Positions 5,827 to 14,200 of a stretch of DNA of 23,111 nt are shown piece after piece. Every line of letters starts with the position of its first letter. Positions within the stretch are counted from its first letter, which is position 1. Origin of the DNA: a virus; IMG/VR virus record IMGVR_UViG_3300008107_001276, positions 1-23,111 of that record. One strand, 5' to 3'. The translations under genes were made by a program, and so were the position numbers. The notes under the pieces are model-generated. The model was not told the DNA's origin and did not search any database. It worked only from the letters and a program-made list of their open reading frames with translations.

Positions 5827-6722
5827 TAGACGGGTTCATTCAACTGTTCCGTGGACGAGGCGACGCTTACGGCTCATGGGATGGTGGATGTATCCGTGAA
5901 GAACTCACCCGTGAAACCTTCTACCACCACCTAACAGAAGGTCCCTACATTGGTGTGTATCCACTTGTTCCATTCCAAAAAGAATGGGGTTGCGTATGGG
6001 GATGCACAGACATCGACGTAGACGACCTTGACGCTGCACGTAATCTACAGATGGCGTTCTCAGTGAAGAACATCGTCGCATGGATTGAGAAAACCCGCAA
6101 GGGTTACCACGTGTGGGTGTTCACCGACAACCTAGTACCAGCTGCGACAATGCGACGAGCGTTCCTAGCAGCACACCAAGCAATCAACTACCCAGCCAAA
6201 GAAGTCAACCCCAAACAAGAATCAGCAGGTTCAGGGCTAGGCAACTACGTACGGCTACCGTACTACGGCGGACTGATTGCAATGCCAGAGAACAGGTTCA
6301 TCATCAATGAATCCAACAAGCCAATACCGCTTGAAACATTCATTGAACTAGCAACCCACACAATGGCAACACGTGAACAATTAGACAGCATCGCTTCTCT
6401 GTGGAAGCCACCAGAAATCAAACCGTTCATGAACGGCATAGAGGTTCCAATCAGCGTCCAGCACATCCTGTCAAGGCTTCAGTCCTTGCCGTATGTCATT
6501 TGGAGGGACGGACCATTCGATGGTCAGGACCGTTCCACTGCATTGTTCCGTTTATCACATATACTTAGAGAAACAGGAATTGAACCCAACGAAGCGTTCG
6601 CAGTTCTCAAATCTGCGGACGAACGATGGGGTAAATTCCATTTACGACATGACGGTGATAAGGAGTTGATTAAAATTGTTGAACGAACTTACAGCATTGC
6701 TTTCGTGGAACAGAATGATTAA
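5805..6722 (+). CDS. Archaeo-eukaryotic-type primase (TOTE-like PrimPol domain)
   Basis: A predicted primase of the AEP superfamily, close to the TOTE-system primase domain. Motif I is T-D-I-D-V-D (68-73), with D69 and D71 as metal ligands. R-K-G-Y-H-V-W (98-104) is the His-containing motif II. N-P-K-Q (135-138) and the following G-L-G-N-Y-V-R-L-P (144-152) are hallmark stretches of this subgroup. The C-terminal 110 residues are helical with an N-G-I-E-V-P-like linker and no helicase domain, so the separate helicase just upstream would supply unwinding. The start overlaps the helicase 3' end and follows TTAGGA. It probably makes primers for phage replication. The superfamily call is firm; polymerase activity beyond priming is untested. 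Confidence 0.85.
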   Translation: MEREQVIVDGFIQLFRGRGDAYGSWDGGCIREELTRETFYHHLTEGPYIGVYPLVPFQKEWGCVWGCTDIDVDDLDAARNLQMAFSVKNIVAWIEKTRKGYHVWVFTDNLVPAATMRRAFLAAHQAINYPAKEVNPKQESAGSGLGNYVRLPYYGGLIAMPENRFIINESNKPIPLETFIELATHTMATREQLDSIASLWKPPEIKPFMNGIEVPISVQHILSRLQSLPYVIWRDGPFDGQDRSTALFRLSHILRETGIEPNEAFAVLKSADERWGKFHLRHDGDKELIKIVERTYSIAFVEQND

Positions 6723-6723
6723 C

Positions 6724-6758
6724 CCCATAACCATCATTTGTTTCTCATGCCTTATGGG
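6724..6758 (+). repeat. Inverted repeat between primase and resolvase genes
   Basis: CCCATAA (6724-6730) and TTATGGG (6752-6758) are perfect inverted copies separated by 21 nt, in the 60-nt gap after the primase stop. The loop is long and there is no T-run, so it is a weak hairpin or possibly a repressor-type operator. This is the only other true gap in the replication block, and a promoter for the resolvase could lie here, but no consensus boxes are convincing. Confidence 0.35.
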
Positions 6759-6782
6759 AATAATTGTTTTATGGAGAACAAA

Positions 6783-7124
6783 ATGAAACACACAATCACT
6801 ATTCCCATCAAGCCAATGGCTAAACAACGACCACGAATGAACACAAAAACACGTCACGTCTACACACCAAAAGTCACATTAGAATATGAAAACAAACTTA
6901 AGGAAGCATGGGATGGTCCCCAATTTGAATCACCTGTTTCGGTGGACATCGTCCTCTACAAAAACAAAGTCAAAGTCACAATCACGGAAGAACCAGCGGA
7001 GAAAAAATCATCCTTCCTTGGTGACATCGACAACTACACCAAAGCAATCCTAGACGGATTAAATGGCACTGCTTATGTTGATGACCGTCAGATAATTAAA
7101 CTGAAAGTGAACAAAGCACAATGA
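6783..7124 (+). CDS. RusA-like Holliday junction resolvase
   Basis: A predicted RusA-family endodeoxyribonuclease that resolves branched DNA. I start it at 6783, after ATGGAGAAC, rather than at in-frame ATGs at 6738 and 6771, because the family opens with a strand and then K-P-M-A-K-Q-R-P-R (10-18), as here. The catalytic acidic motif G-D-I-D-N-Y-x-K (80-87) and the following D-G-L-N-G ... Y-V-D-D-R-Q-I (91-104) give the expected metal-binding Asp residues 81, 83 and 100/101. At 113 residues the C-terminus is about 10-15 residues shorter than usual, ending right after the motif strand. It ends in an ATGA overlap with the next gene. Role: junction resolution before packaging or in recombination. 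Confidence 0.87.
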   Translation: MKHTITIPIKPMAKQRPRMNTKTRHVYTPKVTLEYENKLKEAWDGPQFESPVSVDIVLYKNKVKVTITEEPAEKKSSFLGDIDNYTKAILDGLNGTAYVDDRQIIKLKVNKAQ

Positions 7125-7585
7125 GTAAGAACTCTGACTGGGACATCGCAGGACGTAAATTCAACTTCATGAAAGACCTTCAGTTTGGTAAACGTGGAGA
7201 AAATCTAGTCAAGAACTTTCTCGGTTCACTAGATGATAGAGCATTCGAAGTGAAGACAGACCGCTACCGCAACGGTCGCATGGCTGTCGAAATACAACAA
7301 AACCCTAGACGAGAACTAGATGAAAGCGGTGAGCAGAAATGGAAACCATCAGGAGTGATGGTTACCAAAGCGCACTGGTGGGTCTATGTCTACACACTTG
7401 ATGGCGACCACGGGGCATTCGTGGTTGTATCAGTCAAGCGTCTCAAGAAATACATCAAGAAGAATAAGTCAAAGTTCCCATTGACTGACTTCGCAAAGAA
7501 TTCAGACAATCCAGCAAGAGGCTATGTTCTTCAACCTGAAGACGTAATGGACATGATGATTAACCCACAATATGACGAAGCGTAG
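7121..7585 (+). CDS. PD-(D/E)XK-like protein, possible nuclease
   Basis: A small basic protein with a restriction-endonuclease-like outline. G-K-R-G-E-N-L-V (23-30) is the helix with the first acidic residue (E27). F-E-V-K-T-D (42-47) gives the E-x-K pair (E43, K45), and M-A-V-E-I-Q (54-59) forms the next strand with E57. Together with W-W-V-Y-V-Y (86-91) this resembles phage proteins of the form E-V-K-T-D...V-E, predicted to be PD-(D/E)XK nucleases. The C-terminal half is Lys rich (107-118). It starts inside the resolvase stop (ATGA) and overlaps the next gene by 14 nt. It may be an endonuclease acting on host or replicating DNA; catalysis is inferred. Confidence 0.6.
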   Translation: MSKNSDWDIAGRKFNFMKDLQFGKRGENLVKNFLGSLDDRAFEVKTDRYRNGRMAVEIQQNPRRELDESGEQKWKPSGVMVTKAHWWVYVYTLDGDHGAFVVVSVKRLKKYIKKNKSKFPLTDFAKNSDNPARGYVLQPEDVMDMMINPQYDEA

Positions 7586-8396
7586 AGAAACACCATACGA
7601 ACAACTCATTAACATGAGAGCCAAGCCAACCTCATACGGGGATGGCAGGGTCAACTATGAAGCCATTATGATGGCTGAACCACACGAAGAAATAGAAGAC
7701 GAACAGTGGGACCGTCTTGAAATGAAAGAAATAGTTTCAGACTATCTACTGGAACTAGACCCACGTGAAACGTGGATTATCAACGCCATTATGAGTGAAA
7801 ACAAATCACTGCAACAAATAGCAGACGAACTTTCTTTCACTAAAACCCATGTGTGGAGACTAAGAAACCAAGCATTCGCTAAACTAAAAGCGCTAATGTC
7901 GCAAGACACCAAAATACGAAAGAAGATTCAAATGGCTTCCACATGGGAAGAATCCGCAACACAATGGATGATGGCAATCTCCGACACAGACGGTCAACGT
8001 CCGTCGTCAATCGCCTACATGGAGGACGTACTCGAATACATGCGCCAAGCTGTGCTAGCCGAAACAGAACCACGTTCAGATTCGTTTTTAATTCTAGCGA
8101 AGCGCACAGTTGCGCTCGCTCGTGAACTAGACGAATGGGACACAGGAGAGATGCTGTCGATGGTAATCGGCAAGCAACGAGACTACGGACATGGAAACAT
8201 TAACAGCTTTGGTCTCATCGGTATTGTAGTGCGTTTATCTGATAAAATTGAGCGATACAAAAACTTGATGTTAAAGAAAAGAGAACCCAGCCATGAGTCG
8301 CTGGTAGACACAATCCACGACATTGTTGGATACTGTCTTATCGCCCTCATGTTCCTTGATGGAACATTCCAGCTCAAACTAGGAGAAGAACAATGA
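7572..8396 (+). CDS. Fusion: sigma-70 region 4-like HTH plus Nmad1 (DUF1599)-like domain
   Basis: A two-domain protein. Residues about 50-110 look like sigma region 4: E-L-D-P-R-E-T-W-I-I-N (61-71), then S-L-Q-Q-I-A-D-E-L (79-87) and T-K-T-H-V-W-R-L-R-N-Q-A (90-101), a clear helix-turn-helix. No region 2 is present, so it is not a full sigma factor. After a linker, residues about 195-267 match the nucleotide-modification-associated domain 1 pattern: K-Q-R-D-Y-G-H-G-N-I (201-210), F-G-L-I-G-I-V-V-R (213-221), S-D-K-I-E-R (223-228), and D-T-I-H-D-I-V-G-Y (246-254) followed by A-L-M. The latter domain usually stands alone and has been linked to modified-base phages. It could join transcription switching with nucleotide metabolism. 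The domain calls are by eye. Confidence 0.75.
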   Translation: MTKRRETPYEQLINMRAKPTSYGDGRVNYEAIMMAEPHEEIEDEQWDRLEMKEIVSDYLLELDPRETWIINAIMSENKSLQQIADELSFTKTHVWRLRNQAFAKLKALMSQDTKIRKKIQMASTWEESATQWMMAISDTDGQRPSSIAYMEDVLEYMRQAVLAETEPRSDSFLILAKRTVALARELDEWDTGEMLSMVIGKQRDYGHGNINSFGLIGIVVRLSDKIERYKNLMLKKREPSHESLVDTIHDIVGYCLIALMFLDGTFQLKLGEEQ

Positions 8397-8569
8397 GCGA
8401 AAACGAAAACAAAGACCGTGAACAGATTGACATGTTCTGGGTAGTGGCAAACATCTTTGCACTCATCTATGTCATTGAAGAAAAGTTCGGTCCGCAAACA
8501 GTAGAGCAACTGGTTCAGGTAGCAATGGAAATTGAAAAGTCAATGAAAGAAGAGAACCAACAGCAATGA
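8393..8569 (+). CDS. Hypothetical small protein, 58 aa
   Basis: A short gene coupled on both sides: its ATG lies in the upstream TGA (ATGA), after AGGAGAAG, and its own TGA overlaps the next ATG. A charged head (residues 1-12) is followed by M-F-W-V-V-A-N-I-F-A-L-I-Y-V-I (14-28) and a helical charged tail. The hydrophobic run is 15 residues, short for a membrane span and directly flanked by acids, so it may be a buried helix instead; a small membrane protein is not excluded. No family recognised. Confidence 0.68.
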   Translation: MSENENKDREQIDMFWVVANIFALIYVIEEKFGPQTVEQLVQVAMEIEKSMKEENQQQ

Positions 8570-8748
8570 GGTCACGGCAGTTCACAGTCGCTTTCCACAA
8601 AGAGGTTAACGTACGTGAACTGTCCAGGATTCTTGCTACTCACTACGGGGTGGAGAACGTAGAGGTTGGTGCAGGCATGCAAGCCAACGGGTTGGACTTA
8701 GGATGGATAGTGGTACACAATGAGCGACAAAAACGACTGGATAAATGA
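8566..8748 (+). CDS. Hypothetical small protein, 60 aa
   Basis: An unrecognised protein starting in an ATGA overlap. It has a beta-alpha-beta-beta look: RQFTVAFHKEV, then a helix VRELSRILATHYG, then VENVEVGAGMQ and LGWIVVHNE. This pattern is common in small ferredoxin-like phage proteins of unknown role. The last 29 nt overlap the next gene, a longer overlap than elsewhere in this arm, so one of the two starts may be wrong. Confidence 0.65.
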   Translation: MRSRQFTVAFHKEVNVRELSRILATHYGVENVEVGAGMQANGLDLGWIVVHNERQKRLDK

Positions 8749-9001
8749 GTTCATACCATCAGAACAGGTGGAACAAATTCAGGCAGAAGCAAATAGAATA
8801 ATCAAAGGGCAGGAAACATATTATGAAATGACAGTCCTTATGACGCAAGAAGACATGATTCATGCTGTCCGTGCATTTCATTTAATGCAGGGCGGAGACA
8901 TGGATTCATGGATGATGGGCATGTCGATACTTGCTGCATTGATTGACACAATGGAGTACGCATTGGACCGCGACGATGTGGATGTGTGGGAAGATGACTG
9001 A
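8720..9001 (+). CDS. Hypothetical acidic helical protein, 93 aa
   Basis: An unrecognised 93-residue protein, acidic and Met rich, probably all helical: residues 14-28, 36-57 and 62-82. The C-terminus is a run of Asp/Glu (D-R-D-D-V-D-V-W-E-D-D). The ribosome-binding site is poor (GGTACAC), consistent with translation coupled to the overlapping gene above. No zinc, nuclease or HTH motif is visible. Confidence 0.65.
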   Translation: MSDKNDWINEFIPSEQVEQIQAEANRIIKGQETYYEMTVLMTQEDMIHAVRAFHLMQGGDMDSWMMGMSILAALIDTMEYALDRDDVDVWEDD

Positions 9002-9230
9002 TGACATTGTGACCCGACTAAACACGGAAGACATGACAAAGGCGTATTACAAAGCGTTTCCTAAGGTCGTAACGCTTGAAGATGCTATGCGCCAAGCACT
9101 TGAATCGATTGCCGAGATTGAACGCCTACGGGCAGAACTGGAGTATGTTCGTGACATAGAACTAGGGGAATGTCGCTCAGAATATACAAAAATTAGCAAC
9201 AAGTACGACAGACTGTTAAAAGAACAATGA
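8994..9230 (+). CDS. Hypothetical coiled-coil small phage protein, 78 aa
   Basis: I start it at 8994, where MTDDIVTRL begins, not at an in-frame ATG at 8943 inside the previous gene. M-T-D-D-I-V-T-R-L followed by an A-x-x-E-I-E-R-L-R-A-E-L-E segment (about 39-53) is a design I know from many small actinophage proteins: a short head, a degenerate middle and a C-terminal coiled coil (about 32-75 here). Function is unknown. It overlaps the previous gene by 8 nt and the next by 4 nt (ATGA). Confidence 0.72.
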   Translation: MTDDIVTRLNTEDMTKAYYKAFPKVVTLEDAMRQALESIAEIERLRAELEYVRDIELGECRSEYTKISNKYDRLLKEQ

Positions 9231-9850
9231 CAACCATCGTTGCAATCCAAGGCTCTAACTACGCAGCAATCGGTACCGACTCACGCATCTCATCATTCGA
9301 TGAGGGCGGGATGGCGTACCAAATCACAACACTAGGTGCGGGTTCATCCAAGATAGCGTTCAACGGTAAATACATTCTTGGTGCAGCAGGAGATGTGAGA
9401 GCCATCAACATTCTCCACCATTCATTCACACCACCAGTTCCATCACCGGCTACCAAAGGAAAGAAACTCGATGCATTCATTACAAATAAATTTATCCCTG
9501 CCCTGCGAGAATGTTTCGAACTGCAAGGATACGCCATGCCCGAACGAGATTCTTCTGAACACCTTGCAGAACATGGTTCAACCATACTTGTCGCAATACA
9601 TGGCACAATCTATGTTATTGAAGGCGACTACAGTTGGACTTCCGACTCCACCGGCATCTACGCACTAGGTACAGGCGCACCGTACGCAGGAACGTTAAGG
9701 ATTGTTGGCTTCGTCAATCATTGCCTGCATTTCATCTTTTATATCGCTAGGAAGATTTTCCCACCAGTCCTTGTAACTTTCTGCTCTTGCTTTAATCCAT
9801 TTTTTATTTTGACGAGCAGCACCTGGTTGTTTTTTATTAATCTCCGTTAA
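9227..9850 (+). CDS. Proteasome/HslV-like Ntn hydrolase, 3'-truncated
   Basis: Residues 1-154 look like a phage-encoded proteasome beta/HslV-like protease. Thr2-Thr3 lie at the N-terminus (Thr nucleophile after Met removal), G-T-D-S-R (16-20) carries the Asp equivalent to Asp17, Lys42 may be the base, and there are L-G-A-A-G-D-V-R (51-58), E-G-D-Y-S-W (132-137) and I-Y-A-L-G-T-G (144-150). Relatives I know continue for about 40-50 residues with a helical end. Here the frame after about 9688 instead runs through the antisense of the neighbouring - strand gene, giving an atypical Cys/Phe-rich tail to the stop at 9848-9850. The gene therefore appears cut at the strand switch, and the protein may be inactive or use a non-native tail. 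The intact form would degrade or process proteins in the cytoplasm. The start is coupled to the gene above (ATGA). Confidence 0.75.
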   Translation: MTTIVAIQGSNYAAIGTDSRISSFDEGGMAYQITTLGAGSSKIAFNGKYILGAAGDVRAINILHHSFTPPVPSPATKGKKLDAFITNKFIPALRECFELQGYAMPERDSSEHLAEHGSTILVAIHGTIYVIEGDYSWTSDSTGIYALGTGAPYAGTLRIVGFVNHCLHFIFYIARKIFPPVLVTFCSCFNPFFILTSSTWLFFINLR

Positions 9851-10678
9851 AGCCTTGATGAAATCATCTCTTTTCCATCCATATTCGCTAGGAAATGCAT
9901 CTGCTATGCCATCAACTTTTGGATAATTCCTACCAATTTCAAACTCTTTTAAAACCTCAAGTGGATTAAGGGTGTAACGTGCATTTCTGTCCATTGCAGC
10001 AAAATCAGAAATGGTCAAATTGTCATATCCTCTCTTATCAGAGTTCTTCCATATTTCTAAAGCCTTATTAAAGTTCTTTGGCATTGGAGGTTTTTTGTCA
10101 TGAAACATCCAGTACGGATTAATGTTTTCATCAAGACGAACACCACGTTTGGGTGTTCTTGTCATGTACAAAGACATGCCCTGTCTACCCCTTGATGTTG
10201 TATAAAGAGCTAAATATTTTTCCATCTCCGTAATTGCCCGTGGGTTTAAATTTTTTGTTTCAAAAAAATAATTCCCACCTTCCATATCGTCCATCCACCT
10301 AGAAAGGTGTGGTGTTGTTTTTAATTCTTTCAAACCACCGACAGGACTAATGTGTAAACCATATGAGTATTTAGGTGATGTCAAACTTTTAACTGCCTTA
10401 CCTATAACCCCTGCTTCTTGACCACCAAGAAACGCTGCCATTGAAGCAAGAGCCAATGCCTTGTCCATGTTTGACGCATTGAGAGAAGAACCACGAACAC
10501 CTTGATTAATTCCAGAAAACTCTCCAACAGCATTAGCAATTTCAATTGCTTTCTTTTTTGCCTCACTTGAAGCTTGACCACTTGGTTTTTTTCCACGCAC
10601 AGCGTTGTACGTATCTTGCATCCAATCCAAAGCGTCTTCTGGATTAGGAATCCAATCAAATGGTCCAGAAGGTTTCAT
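9695..10678 (-). CDS. Unknown 327-aa protein downstream of the endolysin
   Basis: Last gene of the - arm, coupled to the endolysin by an ATGA overlap with AGAAGG upstream. An N-terminal part with a mildly hydrophobic stretch (about 72-97) is followed by a domain beginning Y-G-L-H-I-S-P (106-112) and containing G-G-N-Y-F-F-E (134-140) and S-L-Y-M-T-R-T-P-K-R (169-178). The order 'small-residue strand with H-x-S ... Y-F ... Y-x-T-R' faintly recalls ADP-ribosyltransferase or RES-type toxin folds, but I see no firm R-S-E or H-Y-E set, so this is only a hint. The C-terminus is Trp/Lys rich. It could be a virion cargo or a late host-directed protein. It is more A+T rich than the early arm. Its 3' end runs antisense through the truncated Ntn hydrolase frame. 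Confidence 0.7.
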   Translation of the reverse strand: MKPSGPFDWIPNPEDALDWMQDTYNAVRGKKPSGQASSEAKKKAIEIANAVGEFSGINQGVRGSSLNASNMDKALALASMAAFLGGQEAGVIGKAVKSLTSPKYSYGLHISPVGGLKELKTTPHLSRWMDDMEGGNYFFETKNLNPRAITEMEKYLALYTTSRGRQGMSLYMTRTPKRGVRLDENINPYWMFHDKKPPMPKNFNKALEIWKNSDKRGYDNLTISDFAAMDRNARYTLNPLEVLKEFEIGRNYPKVDGIADAFPSEYGWKRDDFIKALTEINKKQPGAARQNKKWIKARAESYKDWWENLPSDIKDEMQAMIDEANNP

Positions 10679-11208
10679 GCGTCAACCTTCTGCCAATGCC
10701 AACCCTCATACTCAGGGTTTTTTGAGCCATCAGCACGAGTAGGCTTACCTTGCAGATAAAAACCGTATGTGGGTGCATTCGCATCAAGCCAAGCAAACAC
10801 TTTATGATTTGAAACATCAAGGTCAACAGCCAAACCGTAACCATGATTTGATGTACCGGGAGTCGCACTAGGCGACTTCCCTTTCTTCAAGAAATACTTA
10901 CGACCATCAAAAATACGTGTGACCTCAGGGACACGACCAGTTTTTTCTAAACTATAACGGTCCATAAACATGGCATACTGACGTTCATACGAACGATAAC
11001 CGTTGCCAGTCAACTTCAAATCAACACCCTCAGACCTTGCATGCTTCCACATAGCATTGAAAGACTTAGCAACAGGTACATACAGGTACCCTCCAGCTTT
11101 TGTTTTACGCAACAACCTTCTGGGGAGCTTCCCGTTGGCTACGGGTCCTAAGGCTTCAGGCACAACTAATCTCTTAGTTGGATACGATAATTTACTACCT
11201 GTTTTCAC
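10675..11208 (-). CDS. M15 peptidase endolysin (VanY/D-Ala-D-Ala carboxypeptidase type)
   Basis: A zinc peptidase predicted to cut peptidoglycan cross-bridges or stem peptides. Visible motifs are G-Y-R-S-Y-E-R-Q (70-77), S-N-H-G-Y-G-L-A-V-D (120-129) with zinc ligands His122 and Asp129, and Y-E-G-W-H-W (167-172) with catalytic Glu168 and zinc ligand His171. This is the complete M15 set. The start is a GTG at 11208 after AAGAAGG, overlapping the giant gene's end by 14 nt; no ATG occurs early enough to keep the domain. There is no signal peptide, so export would need a holin not identified here, or the enzyme may ride in the virion. The 40-residue basic N-terminal part could bind the wall. Confidence 0.9.
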   Translation of the reverse strand: MKTGSKLSYPTKRLVVPEALGPVANGKLPRRLLRKTKAGGYLYVPVAKSFNAMWKHARSEGVDLKLTGNGYRSYERQYAMFMDRYSLEKTGRVPEVTRIFDGRKYFLKKGKSPSATPGTSNHGYGLAVDLDVSNHKVFAWLDANAPTYGFYLQGKPTRADGSKNPEYEGWHWQKVDA

Positions 11209-14200
11209 GGAGTGCCCTTCTTAAAGCTTTTTGTTTAGCCTTGTCATCTTTGCCTTGAAATTCCCTACGCAAACGTTCAGCGTTAATCTGTCGCTCAGTC
11301 ACACGGGTGACTGGAGCACCAGTCAAGAAAGAGAAAATATTTTGCCCCTGACGTTCGCTGGAACGTTCAGTAGATGGAGCAATGTATCTTTCAAGCTCAC
11401 TCAAGCCTGGTATAATGTTAGTTAGACCATATACATCTCTTTCGGTGCCAAAAGTTTTACCACCAAAAGATTCCGTGCCACCAGTCAAAGCAAGCAAGGG
11501 TTGAAGAAGTTTAGAAGCACCACGAAGTTCCACATACTGGTCACTATCTAGAGGAATATCCTGATAGAACTGTTTACCAGCCCACCATTCCAAAGCAGTC
11601 TTGGGAAGTGGGTTCAAGTTCTGGGCAAGACGCATTGGGTCTTGCAGCATTTTCAAATCACGCTGAACCTGCGTATACCCAATATCCGGAACAGCATAAA
11701 GATTTTCACCAAAAGGCAATTTAAATCCATCACCCTCTTGAATCCAAGAAGGAACAATATCACCCTCTTCGGTAGCATTCAAGTTACGAGCAAGGGAATT
11801 GTAGATTGCGTACGTACGTGGACTTAGCCACATTTGCTCCAACTGCAACGGCAAGTTGCGACTCATGAATGTCCAGAAAGGAATCAATGCCTTGGCGTTG
11901 CGGTCAAACTGTGACAACTTGCTGTAATTAAAATGGAACTTCTCAACAGCACCCAACGCTGTATCAAATCCAAAACCTTTACCGCCAAGTTCCACAGGAA
12001 GAACAGCATCCAAAGCCTGACCCATACGGACAAAACCTTCAACGTTTGAACCAACATCACGAGACAAACGGAAAATACCACGCTGAGAAAGACCTGTAGC
12101 AGCATTAGCAACTTCTTGATACTGACCACCACCAGCTGCAAACACAACATCAAGAGCCTGCTTAGCAAACGGTCTATACTCCTCAGGAATGGTATTCAGC
12201 CATCCACGTGGATTATCAAGGAACGCCTTATAGTACTGTGTTCCCCTAACCATGTTGCTGGGTGAAACACCAGCAACAAAGTTCATCACGGTAGCACTCA
12301 AAGCATTGCGAATATGGAAACGAGGAGATGTAGTTTTTACAGCTTTCCAGATTTCCGTATACTTATTCAAAGCTTTTAACAGCTCAGCAACATCACGGTT
12401 GTCAATCTGCAATACACGCTGAAACATATTCTGCATTTCAGCAGGAACATAAACACCAGTTTCAGCAATCTGCTCAAAACCATCACGCAACGCATACTTC
12501 AAAGAGACAACAAACTCATTAGCTTTAGCACTCTTGATAATTTCTTCCAATGGTGAACGGTCACCAGCTATCACCATCAATTTTCCTGCATCTTCATGCG
12601 CACGATAAATCAAAGATAAAGCAATACGAGCATCTTGGTCATCGGGGAACTTGCTTAAATAATCAACAAGGTCACTAGCCTTAACGCCACTACCATATAA
12701 TTTTGTCGTATCAGCAATAGCCTCAGGAATCATGTCTTGTGGTAGCAACTCACGCCTAGCAGCAAGACCTTCTGGGTCTAGCAACTCATACGACTCCCTA
12801 ATCCACTCAAATACCTCATCTATTTGGTCAGCACCAGCCCTCTTGGGAACCTTAGGAGTCCTACGAAGTATTTCTTCTACAGCAGGGATAAAAGACTCAA
12901 TCTGTGAACGAGAAGCATTTAATGCCTCTTCGGCATTCCTGGTCGCTGTCACAGTTGCGTCATGCGCTTCACGCAGGACAGCAACACGTGACTCAAAACC
13001 AGCCCTAAGCGTGGCTTCCACAGAATCGACTTCATTGTAAACACCTTCAGGGGATTTCAAATAACGAAGACGTTCCTTTAACTGTGCAAGGCTAGCAGCC
13101 AATTCCATTTCCTGGTCAGTGGCTTTAGCGACATCAGACAAATTCTTTTTCTTCTCAGCCAAAATTTGCTTAGCGGTTAAAACCCTATCTTCCAAAGGAG
13201 TCGACTGGTCCAAAGCTTTGACTAGCTTTTCTCTTTCAGCAACAAGTTGACGTTCATAACTTGAAACGTCACCACGCTTGCCTTTTTCCAAACGTTTCTT
13301 TCTGTCACGAAGCTTTTTTAATTCGTCATCAATGGCAGCAATATAAGCTTTAGCCTTGTTCTGTATAGTTCTCCTACCGGGAACATCCTTTACAGCATTA
13401 GCTAATTTTCCACCAGAAACAATATCTTGCATTCTTGACTCAACATCAAAAAGCTGAGCATTTAAATCAGCAAGCTTTTTAGATTGCGAAGAAATGCCAT
13501 AACGAAGAGGGCTGTATTCCCAATTCAAAACATCTTGAGCACTCAAACGAGAACCACGAGGAAGAATACCAAAATCGGCATGAAAGTTAGCAGCATCTTC
13601 CATTGTTTGCGCATCAACCAACAGGCGAGTTCTCTGCTCAATAAAACCAACATCTTCTATTTCATCACCGGTCAACCTTGCAGCTCTATCACGAAGCTCC
13701 TCGGCACCACTCAACAAACGAGCAACAGTAGACTTGACCTTATCACTTTTCGGACCATAAGACTTCTTCTGTGGACGCAATTTACTGATTGTTTTTTCAA
13801 GCATTCTGATTTCTGATTCAAACTCATCAATTTGACCACGAGCAGCAGTTTCAGCCAAGCCATAAGAACGCTGACCCCTAGTGGAAGCCTTTAGTGCAGG
13901 ATTTAATTGATTAAATTCCTGCATTCTTATCTTGACAATAAAATCAATCCAAGTCTTTTCAAGCTTGCTGGAAGTCTGCCAAGCAGCTTCACCAACTTCT
14001 CTACGACCAGTAACTTCAGACAAAAACTTACGAATCTGACCACTGGAAATAAATTCTTGAATTTTTTTAGTATTGCCGGGAAACAAAATATTGGCAATAT
14101 CTTTTTCAGCCTCAATGGAAAGTTCCTTGAATCTCCTACTGCGATTAATCCTCGACGTTCCAGCACCCTCGGAAACAGTAAATCCAATATTGGCTCCTTC

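Noticed and set aside
5805-6722. A full TOTE conflict (defence) system
   Set aside because: Only the primase-type domain is present, next to ordinary phage replication genes; no TOTE-type fused helicase or endonuclease was seen.
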